Assembly (NCBI GenBank): GCA_958295945.1
Contig: OY282386.1
Location: 4,210,204-4,274,203, forward strand
DNA: 64,000 nt
Direction of reading: 5' to 3'
From: Candidatus Poribacteria bacterium
Lineage (GTDB): Bacteria > Poribacteria > WGA-4E > WGA-3G
The notes under the pieces: model-generated
Seen by the model: the letters and a program-made list of their open reading frames with translations, nothing else
The model's database searches: none
Told to the model about the DNA's origin: nothing
Shown: positions 54,820-63,190 of the stretch, in pieces
How positions within the stretch are numbered: position 1 is the stretch's first letter
Layout of the letters: every line of letters starts with the position of its first letter
Position numbers and translations under genes: made by a program

Positions 54820-55315
54820 CGTCTGGCGGTTCTGCTTCTGTTGAAGCAGTCGCCTCTAATTCCGCCTGACATTCAGAACAGTGTCCGATTATCTCATTTC
54901 GGAAGCGCACCGGTTTAAATTGGTGTGCTTCACACACCGCTTTTTGCAAGGCATCAATCTGCGGTTCTTTGAATTCAACAATCTGTCCACATCGTAGGCA
55001 GATGAGGTGAGCATGCTCTTTAAGAGAATGGATACTCTCGTAACGCGTGTTTTTCTGTGCGTCAATAAATTCTGTCAGTAAACCACTTCTTACGAGAAGC
55101 GGGAGCGTGCGATAGATAGTCGGACGCGAAACGTTATACCCATTTTGACGCATCTGTACCAAAAGGTCTTCGGTTTGAAAGTGTCCAGGGTAGGCGAAGA
55201 CTTGGTTCAAAACGTCCATCCGCTTTTGCGTTAGACGAAGTCCAGAACTTTTAAGAAAATCCTCAAACTGTTGTGTAAAGTTGTCAGCAGTGGTAGTGTC
55301 TTCATCGGAGTTCAT
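54806..55315 (-). CDS. Fur-family transcriptional regulator
   Basis: 169 residues. The winged helix lies at residues 20-95 (LRLTQKRMDVLNQVFAYPGHF, VSRPTIYRTLPLLVRSGLL), then the metal-binding dimerisation domain HAHLICLRCGQIVEF and GHCSECQAEL, whose two CxxC pairs form the structural zinc site. An N-terminal acidic extension and acidic tail flank the core. It could be a Fur, Zur or PerR-type regulator; metal cannot be assigned from sequence. Confidence 0.93.
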   Translation of the reverse strand: MNSDEDTTTADNFTQQFEDFLKSSGLRLTQKRMDVLNQVFAYPGHFQTEDLLVQMRQNGYNVSRPTIYRTLPLLVRSGLLTEFIDAQKNTRYESIHSLKEHAHLICLRCGQIVEFKEPQIDALQKAVCEAHQFKPVRFRNEIIGHCSECQAELEATASTEAEPPDATDS

Positions 55316-55581
55316 TTTTTAACCTATTTTGTATTGTATTTATTCTGACATGCTCCCCAAGCTAAAGCATGGGGGTTCTTTCGTTCTTATATTAGGCATG
55401 TTGCCTAAATGACGCTTCCTGCTTCCGTCTCTCGTGCCACAAATATGGTCTTAATTGGACTCCACAGGCGTGACTTTCGGGGTGCCCCCCCGTAGTTTAG
55501 TAGCGAATGTCCCAGGGATGTCCAGGTTGTGGACAAAAATTGGTGTTCTGGGACATTCTAATGTTTAACGTGATCTCGCAC

Positions 55582-55663
55582 CAGCATCACACAACTTTTC
55601 ACGATTGGGGATAGGACCCAACACGGGTAAGTGTTGGGGTGAAAACCCTATCCTAAGATGCTG
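55582..55663 (-). ncRNA. Candidate structured RNA core of IS605-type copy C
   Basis: Outer stem CAGCATC/GATGCTG (55657-55663 with 55582-55588), lower hairpin stem GGATAGG/CCTATCC, and apical stem CCCAACAC/GTGTTGGG (8 bp perfect). The layout is as in copies A and B. Confidence 0.62.
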
Positions 55664-55668
55664 AATAT

Positions 55669-55697
55669 ATGATACCACATTACTGTGTAAATGTCAA
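55669..55697 (-). promoter_or_regulatory. Promoter inside IS605-type copy C
   Basis: Minus-strand TTGACA (55692-55697), 17-bp spacer, TATCAT (55669-55674). Confidence 0.68.
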
Positions 55698-55899
55698 GTT
55701 TTTTTCTTGACACAACAAAGGCGGTGTGGACATCCCCGAGCTAAAGCAACGGGGTTTTGACACCGAAGTCGTTGATAAGTATTCTTACTTCGTTGATGTT
55801 TTAATAATATTTCTTATGTAGCACAAACTTTTAGTCTGTGCATTCGTATACGCAAACTAAAAGTTTGCACTGCAAAGAATTGCTTACACCGAACTCACG

Positions 55900-56727
55900 T
55901 TATAATTCTGCGATTTTTAGTGATAAGGTCTTTCCAGATTCAACAAGTTTGTGTTTCACAGCAAGTTTATAATAGAGTTCAAGCCCTGCAATTGCCGATT
56001 GGTCTAAGTCATAATTGATGTGATGTCGCAGGTAGTCTCTACAGAGGGTTTCGGGAAAACCGAGTTTTGTTGCTTCAATCTGTGCAATTTCAGGAATCTG
56101 TCTAATTCCAAGTGTTTTTGATTCTATTAGCAGTTGCGGGACGTTTTCAAGGGTAACCTCTTTCCTTGCTACCCAACAAGCGTAGACGAAAGGCAATCCT
56201 GTTAATTCTTGCCATTCTGTGCCAAGATCAATGCTATATTCTGTTGCTCCGAGGTTCTTGAGTGCTGCATCTCCAATGAGCAACACTGCATCCGTATCTG
56301 TAGTAGCGGGATCAATTGATGGATCACAAGACTTAAACGTTGGATTTATTTGATATTTTTCTGCGAGTAAGATCTTTAACAGCGCAACAGATGAACGCGA
56401 ACTTGTATCTAAAGCAATTTGCTTAACATCCCGAATCGGCACACGACTGAACAATTGGATACTTAAGACACTTCCACGCGAACCAATCGCTATGTTTGGA
56501 AGAATCCGGTAACCTATTCCCGTAGCATTTGCACGAAAGTATTCTATAATCGGAATTAAACCGATATCTAACTCACCAATACTTAATTGAGATGCAAGGC
56601 TACTCGGAACCCTAACGCTTAGCGATATTTGTTCTGTTTGAAGTTGTCCGTTCAAGAGTGGATAGATGAGCGGTTTAGTATTCAAGAACGATACTGCCCC
56701 TACCCTCAAGCAGCTTTTCTGTGCCAC
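55900..56727 (-). CDS. mqnA: Chorismate dehydratase MqnA (futalosine menaquinone pathway)
   Basis: 275 residues from GTG 56727. A TTG at 56709 overlapping the mqnE stop (TTGA) would give the more typical start RVGAVSFLNTKPL and is a serious alternative. The periplasmic-binding-protein-like fold shows VGAVSFLNTKPLIYPLL, SIGELDIGLIPIIEYF, and IALDTSSRSSVALLKILL, the MqnA signature. It removes water from chorismate to give 3-enolpyruvylbenzoate. It overlaps mqnE by up to 22 bp, a coupled pair for consecutive pathway steps. Confidence 0.92.
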   Translation of the reverse strand: MAQKSCLRVGAVSFLNTKPLIYPLLNGQLQTEQISLSVRVPSSLASQLSIGELDIGLIPIIEYFRANATGIGYRILPNIAIGSRGSVLSIQLFSRVPIRDVKQIALDTSSRSSVALLKILLAEKYQINPTFKSCDPSIDPATTDTDAVLLIGDAALKNLGATEYSIDLGTEWQELTGLPFVYACWVARKEVTLENVPQLLIESKTLGIRQIPEIAQIEATKLGFPETLCRDYLRHHINYDLDQSAIAGLELYYKLAVKHKLVESGKTLSLKIAEL

Positions 56728-57842
56728 TGATTTCCCTCTCGAATTATCTCATTATACAACGTATCGCGTTCCACTGGAATATAACCTGCTTCTTCAATGA
56801 GACGTGTGAGTGCCTCTACTGAAACAGACTCCGGCGTATCTGCACCCGCCATGTGTGTAATCTTTTCCTCTGTCACTGTCCCATCAATGTCATCAGAACC
56901 AAAACTGAGTGCTACTTGTGCCGTTTTCAACCCAGTCATAATCCAATATACTTTTATATGGGGTATATTGTCCAATATCAGTCGTGATACAGCGATGTTC
57001 CGCAGATCGGTTAATCCTGATGTTGACGGCAGATAAGCCATACGGGTATTCGCTGGATGAAACGCAAGCGGAATAAATGTTACAAAACCACCAGATTTAT
57101 CTTGTTGTTCCCGTAATCTGATGAGATGGTCAACTCTGTCCTCTATTGTTTCAAGGTGTCCATACAGCATTGTTGCATTTGTGGGAATACCGAGTCTATG
57201 AGCAATACCGTGTATTTCAAGCCAACCTTCGGCACTTAGTTTCCCGGGACAGATTTTCTCACGCGTCTCTTCTCCAAATATTTCCGCACCACCTCCAGGA
57301 ATTGAATCTAAACCTGCTTCGCGTAACTGCGTCAATACTTCCTCTATAGACATTTTAAATATACGTGAAAAATGATGAATCTCAACCGCAGTAAAAAATT
57401 TTAGGTGAACATCGGGCATCCGTTCTTTGAGGCCACGGATAATCTGTAGATAGTAGTCAAATGGAAGTTTCGGGTGCAGACCCCCGACACTATGTATTTC
57501 CGTACATCCGTGTTGGATAGAATACATCGCTTTGTCCAAAAATTCGTCAACACTCATCTCCCAAGCACCTTCAGTTTGCATGTTTTTCCGGGCAAAAGCA
57601 CAAAAATGGCATCGTGCATGCAGGATACACACATTGGAATAGTCTATGTGTTGGTTGATATTGTAGTATGTGACGTTTCCATTCAAGCGTTCACGAACAT
57701 GGCTCGCTATGAATCCAACCCCAGTAATATCAGAACTTTCGTAAAGTGTAACTCCTTCTTGAAAAGAGAGACGTTCTTCTGATGTAACTTTTTCGTAAAT
57801 ATCATGTAATTTAGGGTCTGTAAAAGGTGTATATTTCTCCAT
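56706..57842 (-). CDS. mqnE: Aminofutalosine synthase MqnE (radical SAM)
   Basis: A 378-residue radical-SAM enzyme joining 3-enolpyruvylbenzoate and the adenosyl moiety to aminodeoxyfutalosine. Landmarks: TYYNINQHIDYSNVC, the cluster region C-ILHAR-C-HF-C, EIHSVGGLHPKLPFDYY, LKFFTAVEIHHFSRI, GGGAEIFGEETREKICPGK, and PTNATMLYGHLE. GGLHP and the FTAxEI motif favour MqnE over MqnC. The Cys spacing reads CX5CX2C rather than CX3CX2C. Directly precedes mqnA. Confidence 0.9.
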   Translation of the reverse strand: MEKYTPFTDPKLHDIYEKVTSEERLSFQEGVTLYESSDITGVGFIASHVRERLNGNVTYYNINQHIDYSNVCILHARCHFCAFARKNMQTEGAWEMSVDEFLDKAMYSIQHGCTEIHSVGGLHPKLPFDYYLQIIRGLKERMPDVHLKFFTAVEIHHFSRIFKMSIEEVLTQLREAGLDSIPGGGAEIFGEETREKICPGKLSAEGWLEIHGIAHRLGIPTNATMLYGHLETIEDRVDHLIRLREQQDKSGGFVTFIPLAFHPANTRMAYLPSTSGLTDLRNIAVSRLILDNIPHIKVYWIMTGLKTAQVALSFGSDDIDGTVTEEKITHMAGADTPESVSVEALTRLIEEAGYIPVERDTLYNEIIREGNQWHRKAA

Positions 57843-57969
57843 TATTGTTTATACCTATTTCGTAATCAGTATTTGAGATTCTCCTTGACAGCAATCCTAC
57901 TATAAAGGTATTATAGCATAACACATAAATATATGCAAGAATTCTTTATTGGAAGGTATGAATACAACT

Positions 57970-58770
57970 ATGTCAAAACTTGGATTAATCCATTATAACT
58001 ACGCAGGCAAATCACTTGACGATTTCCTTAAATTTACAAGCGAAACAGGATTCGGGTACGTTGAACTTTCCATCGGTGATGTTTGGAAATCGGATACCCC
58101 TGAACCGGAAAAGAACGCGGAATCTGTTAGAGAACAGGTTGAATCCTACGGTTTGCAGGTCTCAGCACTCGGAGCAGGAAACGACTTTGTTGTCTTAGAT
58201 GAGGAAGCTATTCAGGCACAAGTTGAGCGGATGGAACGGATTGCTGGACTGGCAAAACTTGTGGGTACTTCGGTTTTACGGACAGAAGGCGGGTCTATGA
58301 AAGATTCTGTGCCTGAAAGTCGTTGGGTAGAAGCAATGGCTGGATGTCTAAAGCGATGTCTTGAATTTGCTGAAAGGGATGATGTCTACTTGGCTGTAGA
58401 CAATCACGGATTAGTTACCAATGATGGTGATTTGCAAGTGGAACTGTTTGAAAAGGTAGGTTCTAAGCACGTTGGTGCAAATATGGATACGATGAATTAC
58501 CGTTGGGCAGGTCACGATTTAGAGACAGTGGGCAGATACTATGAAATCATCGCACCTTGGACACTACACACGCACCTGAAAGACGGCACAGGTTCACGCG
58601 GAAGTTATCGTGGCGAAGCACTCGGTGAAGGTGAGATTGATCTGGCAAAAGCTATCAGTTGTTTGAAAGAAGCAGGTTATGACGGTGTCTGGTGTTGTGA
58701 ATATGAAGGTAGAGAAAATGATGGCACTGGTCAACGGAAGAGTTTTGCATGGATGCAGGAAAATTTGTAA
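57970..58770 (+). CDS. Sugar phosphate isomerase/epimerase family TIM-barrel protein
   Basis: 266 residues from ATG 57970 (GGAAGG 13 nt upstream; ATG 57958 is possible). A xylose-isomerase-like barrel: KLGLIHYNYAGKSLDDFL, FGYVELSIGD, metal-ligand strands VYLAVDNHG, VGANMDTMNYRW, LHTHLKDG (His), and a C-terminal WCCEYEGR (Glu). The set of Glu/Asp/His ligands for a divalent metal is present. Substrate unknown. Such proteins often partner Gfo/Idh oxidoreductases. Confidence 0.87.
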   Translation: MSKLGLIHYNYAGKSLDDFLKFTSETGFGYVELSIGDVWKSDTPEPEKNAESVREQVESYGLQVSALGAGNDFVVLDEEAIQAQVERMERIAGLAKLVGTSVLRTEGGSMKDSVPESRWVEAMAGCLKRCLEFAERDDVYLAVDNHGLVTNDGDLQVELFEKVGSKHVGANMDTMNYRWAGHDLETVGRYYEIIAPWTLHTHLKDGTGSRGSYRGEALGEGEIDLAKAISCLKEAGYDGVWCCEYEGRENDGTGQRKSFAWMQENL

Positions 58771-58798
58771 TTTCGCCTCAACCTGAGTCCTTCAAATA

Positions 58799-59665
58799 AT
58801 GAACAGACCTACTCCTATCATCACATTAACAACCGATTTTGGCACAAGCGATGTATACGTTGGTGTGATGAAAGGTGTCATCTTAAACATAAATCCGAAT
58901 GTGCAGATTGTTGACATCACACATGCCATTACTCCACAAAATATCCACGAGGCTGCCTTCACAATCAACTCAGCATATCGCTTTTTTCCAAAAGGAACGA
59001 TACATGTCGTCATCGTAGATCCCGGTGTTGGCAGTGATCGACAAGCAATGGTTTGCCAAACGGATGATGGTTTCTTTGTTTGTCCTAACAACGGGGTGTT
59101 AAGCTATCTGCTTCAGCACATTGAAACCGAAGAAGCAGCCATTCCAGAAGTGGTAGCCATTGAAAACCCAAGTTACATTCTACCGAGAGTTTGCAATACT
59201 TTCCACGGCAGAGATATTTTCGCGCCTGTTGCTGCGCATTTATCACTCGGTGTTTCACTTGTAGATATCGGTGCTCCGATCCGAGAACTCATCCGATTTC
59301 CTTTCCCGGTGATCCACACTACGCATGATACATTAACAGGACAAATTATCAATATTGACAGTTTTGGTAATCTAATTACGAATATCACTGAAAATATGCT
59401 CACTGATTTTTTGTTATCATCTGAATCGCATGAAGATACAGTTAAAGAACTTGATAAATACTCTGTATCTGCTCAATTTGAGATAATAGCGGGTAATACA
59501 ACTCTTAAGAAATTGAATGGCACTTATACTGAATCTGAAGCAGGGAAACCCCTTGCAATTATCGGTAGTTTTGGACTGTTAGAAATTGCAATCAATTTGG
59601 GAAATGCAGAAGCACATTTGGGATTAAAATCTGGTGATAAGGTGTTTGTGCGTAGGTTGAATTGA
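58799..59665 (+). CDS. SAM hydroxide adenosyltransferase (DUF62 family)
   Basis: A 288-residue protein that hydrolyses S-adenosylmethionine to adenosine and methionine in characterised relatives. It shows PIITLTTDFGTSDVYVGVMK, HVVIVDPGVGSDRQAMV, CNTFHGRDIFAPVAAHLSLG and the C-terminal domain INIDSFGNLITNI. These match the catalytic Asp-Arg-His set of the family. No strong ribosome binding site; the gene begins 28 bp after the isomerase and may be translated from the same message. Confidence 0.93.
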   Translation: MNRPTPIITLTTDFGTSDVYVGVMKGVILNINPNVQIVDITHAITPQNIHEAAFTINSAYRFFPKGTIHVVIVDPGVGSDRQAMVCQTDDGFFVCPNNGVLSYLLQHIETEEAAIPEVVAIENPSYILPRVCNTFHGRDIFAPVAAHLSLGVSLVDIGAPIRELIRFPFPVIHTTHDTLTGQIINIDSFGNLITNITENMLTDFLLSSESHEDTVKELDKYSVSAQFEIIAGNTTLKKLNGTYTESEAGKPLAIIGSFGLLEIAINLGNAEAHLGLKSGDKVFVRRLN

Positions 59666-59719
59666 CATCTCAGACTCTGTAGGTTATAATATGGTTGGAA
59701 TAAAATTAGGAGAACAGAA

Positions 59720-60721
59720 TTGAAACAGATCGCTCTTACAGGTATAAAACCGACAGGACAACCCCATATCGGTAACTATCTCGGTATGATCAAACCTGCA
59801 CTTGAACTCGCGCAGGATTATCAAGCACTCTATTTCATTGCAGATTACCATGCACTCACCACTGTCAAGAACAAGAAAGAATTGGAAGATTTGACATATC
59901 AGGTGACTGCGACATGGTTGGCGTTGGGATTGAATCCAGACAATGTTATTTTCTTCCGTCAATCTGATATACCAGAAGTGTTTGAGTTGGCATGGGTGTT
60001 AGCCTGCTTTACTTCAAAAGGATTGCTTAACCGGGCACATGCTTATAAAACTATTGTGGAGGACAATGTGGCTGCAGGACGCGAAGAGGACAAAGGTATC
60101 AACACGGGTTTGTATACGTATCCAGTTTTGATGGCTGCAGATATTTTGTTATACGGGTCTCACGTCGTTCCTGTAGGACTTGACCAACAACAACACCTTG
60201 AAATTACGCGCGATGTTGCCATGATGTTTAACAACAATTATCGTGAAGTGTTGGTCGTGCCAGAAGCAGTAATTCGAAAAGAGGTGATGACTATCACCGG
60301 ACTTGATGGGAGGAAAATGAGCAAAAGTTATAATAATGTCATCCCGATTTTTGCACCTTCAAACCAAGTCAGAAAACAGGTGATGCGTATTGTGACAGAT
60401 TCCAAACGTCCTGAAGAACCGAAGGATCCGGATGAATGTAATATCTTTGCCATCTATCGTCATTTTGCGGATGCCAATGCTGTTGAAGCAAAACGGCAAC
60501 TCTATATTGACGGTGGACTTGCTTATGGTGATATGAAAAAAGATCTATTTGAATTGTTAGAGACTACGTTCTCTGCACAACGTGATCAATATAATCTGTT
60601 GATGGAAAATCGTGCTGAATTGGACAAAGTGCTTGAGAGCGGTGCCGAAAAAGCGCGTGATATCGCTGTGCCAATTATGAGAAAGGTTCGTAAGGCTGTT
60701 GGTTTGACGGGTGCGCGGTAG
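59720..60721 (+). CDS. trpS: Tryptophanyl-tRNA synthetase
   Basis: 333 residues from TTG 59720 behind AGGAGAACAGA. Class I synthetase with the HIGH-type motif GQPHIGNYLGM (residues 16-26) and the KMSKS loop GRKMSKSYNN (near 194). The TrpS-specific segments QSDIPEVFELAWVLACF and VPVGLDQQQHLEITRD are present. Charges tRNA-Trp. Single housekeeping gene, not in a trp operon. Confidence 0.97.
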   Translation: MKQIALTGIKPTGQPHIGNYLGMIKPALELAQDYQALYFIADYHALTTVKNKKELEDLTYQVTATWLALGLNPDNVIFFRQSDIPEVFELAWVLACFTSKGLLNRAHAYKTIVEDNVAAGREEDKGINTGLYTYPVLMAADILLYGSHVVPVGLDQQQHLEITRDVAMMFNNNYREVLVVPEAVIRKEVMTITGLDGRKMSKSYNNVIPIFAPSNQVRKQVMRIVTDSKRPEEPKDPDECNIFAIYRHFADANAVEAKRQLYIDGGLAYGDMKKDLFELLETTFSAQRDQYNLLMENRAELDKVLESGAEKARDIAVPIMRKVRKAVGLTGAR

Positions 60722-60749
60722 GATAGAGTGGTTTTGCCAAAATATAGAT

Positions 60750-60989
60750 TTATTCCATCAAATACTGTCGTGCGCTGGATTTTGCAAGACGCATCAGATG
60801 CTCAAGTTGCAAACAGTGGTTGAGTTCTGCTGTTTCTTCAGATGTCAACCCAGTTGTCTTTTCACGATGAATCAGATCTGCTACCCGTTCTTTTGCTTCT
60901 TTTGAAGGACGAAACTCTACCAAATTTTGAGGTGTCGTGCCTGCAGCGATGAAATCTATGATTTCCTTATAAATGGGTGAGATAGGCAT
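60750..60989 (-). CDS. Small conserved helical protein
   Basis: 79 residues, all-helical and charged, behind a strong AAGGAGG site. Landmarks: IYKEIIDFIAAGTTPQNLVEF, LIHREKTTGLTSEE, CLQLEHLMRLAKSSARQYL. Similar small proteins are common in cyanobacteria and other bacteria, often beside endonuclease or toxin genes; none is adjacent here. An antitoxin-like role is only a possibility. Confidence 0.7.
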   Translation of the reverse strand: MPISPIYKEIIDFIAAGTTPQNLVEFRPSKEAKERVADLIHREKTTGLTSEETAELNHCLQLEHLMRLAKSSARQYLME

Positions 60990-61030
60990 TGTATTATCCT
61001 CCTTATATCATTATACCATACATTATCATT

Positions 61031-63136
61031 TTATTTCAAAATCAACATCTTACGCGTTGCGGAGAATTCTCCTGCAGTTAAGGTATAGAAATAGACTCCA
61101 CTTGATACAGCCTCACCAACATCATTTTTGCCATCCCAATATGCCGCACGGCTACGATTTTGATAGAGTCCGGCAACCTGATTTCCCAAGACCAATGTCC
61201 GAACTAACGTCCCATCTGCAGAATAGATGGATATGGAAACAGATTCAGGTGTTGCCAACTGATACGGTATCCACGTTTCTGGATTGAAAGGGTTTGGATA
61301 GTTTGGTAAAAGTGCTGTTTTTTGTGGAAGTATGACCGTTAGAAGTTGTTCAAGCACAAGAATCCCTCTTTGAAAAGTAGGATCCGTTGAGTTAACTGTC
61401 CGCGCATCACGCAACCATTGCTGTACATTGAACGCAGAGAGCATCTCTTGTCCCTCTGCATAGATTGCGGGTGCGCCCGCAGTATCTCCAAATGCACCAG
61501 CGACTAAGACAAGGTCTACGATATTGACCGTTCCGTCACCATTAACATCTTCTGGAATGCCGCCTCTATCTCCGAACTTAGTGGCAACAAGCACTAAATC
61601 TTGGATATTGACTTCACAATCCTTATTTACATCTTCTCTAATAATGGTTGTGCAAGTGATGCTTTCACCATCCTCTGTAACAACACTTTTCAATAATTGG
61701 GCACCTTCAATCCAAGCGTAAGATTTATTTCCTTCACTGTTAGATAGAATGACATCTCGTAAACCTATTTTTGAAGTTCTAATTGCTTTGACTTTAAATT
61801 TAATCGTTGCCAGCGTCCCATCGCCATTACTAACATCACCAGATAAGGAAAGCGATGCGAGTTGCACTGTGCCTGCATGTTGATTTGCAATAGGTTGAAC
61901 TGGCACACCGCCAGATAAATAATCTCCGTATTTCGTTTCTACATATTCAAGCGAATCAGGATCAAATTCTATTGTTGCTTGATAACCTGATAGGTTTTTG
62001 CCGTTTGTAATTTTAACATCAAATGCTAATTCTTCCCCAATAGTTAGAGATGGAACTGAATCTGGCAAAATGCTTACAATGGGATAGGATATTAAATCGT
62101 ATAGTAAAACTGTGTCATCACGACCTGAAGCAGCTAATATATTACCGTCAGGAGAAATCGCCATGTTATATTCAAAACTTTCTATGGATAATATCCGTTT
62201 ATATTCAAAAGTTGTAATATCAAGAAAATTTATGCCATGAACATCACTGCTTATAAGTGTATTATTGTCTTGAAAGATAAGTGATGAAATAACCCAGAAA
62301 TTACGGTCAAATTTAAATTTCAAATTCTTTGTTTTGGTATCATGTAAATAAATGTTGTGCAAATCACCAGCAGCTAAAATATTCCCATCTGGAGAATATG
62401 ATACAGAGAAAACTTGATCATCTCTATTTTCAAGTAATACGACTTCGGTATTTTGTTCTGTATTATATATCCAAATACCAAGTCTACAAGCTACGGCTAA
62501 TTCTTTACCGTCTGGAGAATAACTTAATCCTTTAATCCCAGTCACTGTTGTTGATGATGTGGCGAAGGGAACTGATGTGGGACTCGCTTCTGGTGTAACT
62601 ACTACCGATGCATCTGTAGGTAGGACATTTATAGGTGTATCACCTACAGGCAACGCATCTGTATTTGGTTCGTCTACATTTGATTTCCAAAAACGAATTC
62701 CCTTTGGTCCTGCTCCCGCTAAGGTTTTACCGTCCGGAGAAAAGAGGACATAATCTCTATAACCTTCTCCATCAAGAAGTAATAATTTCGGTTCTCCGGT
62801 TATAGCGTCATATACAACATCACCACATACAAGTGTCTTACCATCTGGGGAATACCTAACATATTTCCCATTAACGTCATTAATAGTCAATTTTGCTGTC
62901 TTATTTTCAATATCCCATAGAACTACCTTCCGTACCCAATTGACTACACTTGCTAAAGTCTTACCATCTGGAGAAAAATCCAAATCTACAAAAGGTTGAT
63001 TATCTTGCGTACATAAACGCGCTATTGCATTTTCTGGTAAACTCAATTGCGTGCAACTTTGTGCAGATACATTAAATGAAGATAGATGTATTCCGGAGAA
63101 TAAAGAAAGTGAAATTAGAATGAATAATTTTTTCAA
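61031..63136 (-). CDS. Secreted beta-propeller / cohesin-like / dockerin protein with C-terminal sorting domain
   Basis: 701 residues from TTG 63136 with AAAGGATAA upstream. Signal peptide residues 1-25 (ISLSLFSGIHLSSFNVSA). Residues 40-345 hold WD40-like blades with the repeated SPDGKTLA motif. About 360-490 is a cohesin-like beta-sandwich (SGYQATIEFDPDSLEYVET, GTLATIKFKVKA). About 500-550 is a dockerin-like pair of calcium loops (DVNKDCEVNIQDLVLVATKFG; DVNGDGTVNIVDLVLVAGAFG). The end, from YPNPFNPETWIPYQL to YFYTLTAGEFSATRKMLILK (each only quoted as landmarks), is a FlgD-like/type IX-type sorting domain. Cell-surface assembly or scaffold role is inferred. Confidence 0.88.
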   Translation of the reverse strand: MKKLFILISLSLFSGIHLSSFNVSAQSCTQLSLPENAIARLCTQDNQPFVDLDFSPDGKTLASVVNWVRKVVLWDIENKTAKLTINDVNGKYVRYSPDGKTLVCGDVVYDAITGEPKLLLLDGEGYRDYVLFSPDGKTLAGAGPKGIRFWKSNVDEPNTDALPVGDTPINVLPTDASVVVTPEASPTSVPFATSSTTVTGIKGLSYSPDGKELAVACRLGIWIYNTEQNTEVVLLENRDDQVFSVSYSPDGNILAAGDLHNIYLHDTKTKNLKFKFDRNFWVISSLIFQDNNTLISSDVHGINFLDITTFEYKRILSIESFEYNMAISPDGNILAASGRDDTVLLYDLISYPIVSILPDSVPSLTIGEELAFDVKITNGKNLSGYQATIEFDPDSLEYVETKYGDYLSGGVPVQPIANQHAGTVQLASLSLSGDVSNGDGTLATIKFKVKAIRTSKIGLRDVILSNSEGNKSYAWIEGAQLLKSVVTEDGESITCTTIIREDVNKDCEVNIQDLVLVATKFGDRGGIPEDVNGDGTVNIVDLVLVAGAFGDTAGAPAIYAEGQEMLSAFNVQQWLRDARTVNSTDPTFQRGILVLEQLLTVILPQKTALLPNYPNPFNPETWIPYQLATPESVSISIYSADGTLVRTLVLGNQVAGLYQNRSRAAYWDGKNDVGEAVSSGVYFYTLTAGEFSATRKMLILK

Positions 63137-63190
63137 TTTTGGTTATCCTTTTCTCATATAAGACATTATTGACATAAAATAATTGTTTCA

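Larger units (their letters stand above)
55346..55760 (-). mobile_element. IS200/IS605-type element without tnpA/tnpB (copy C)
   Basis: On the minus strand: left-end hairpin ACCCCGTTGC-TTTA-GCTCGGGG (near 55728-55750), right-end hairpin CCCCATGC-TTTA-GCTTGGGG (near 55352-55373) followed by AGCATGTCA. It shares with copy B the text TGTGTCAAGAAAAAA..ACTT and ATGTGGTATCATATAT. There is no ORF of note. It occupies most of the gap between the Fur-type gene and mqnA. The left boundary is approximate. Confidence 0.78.
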
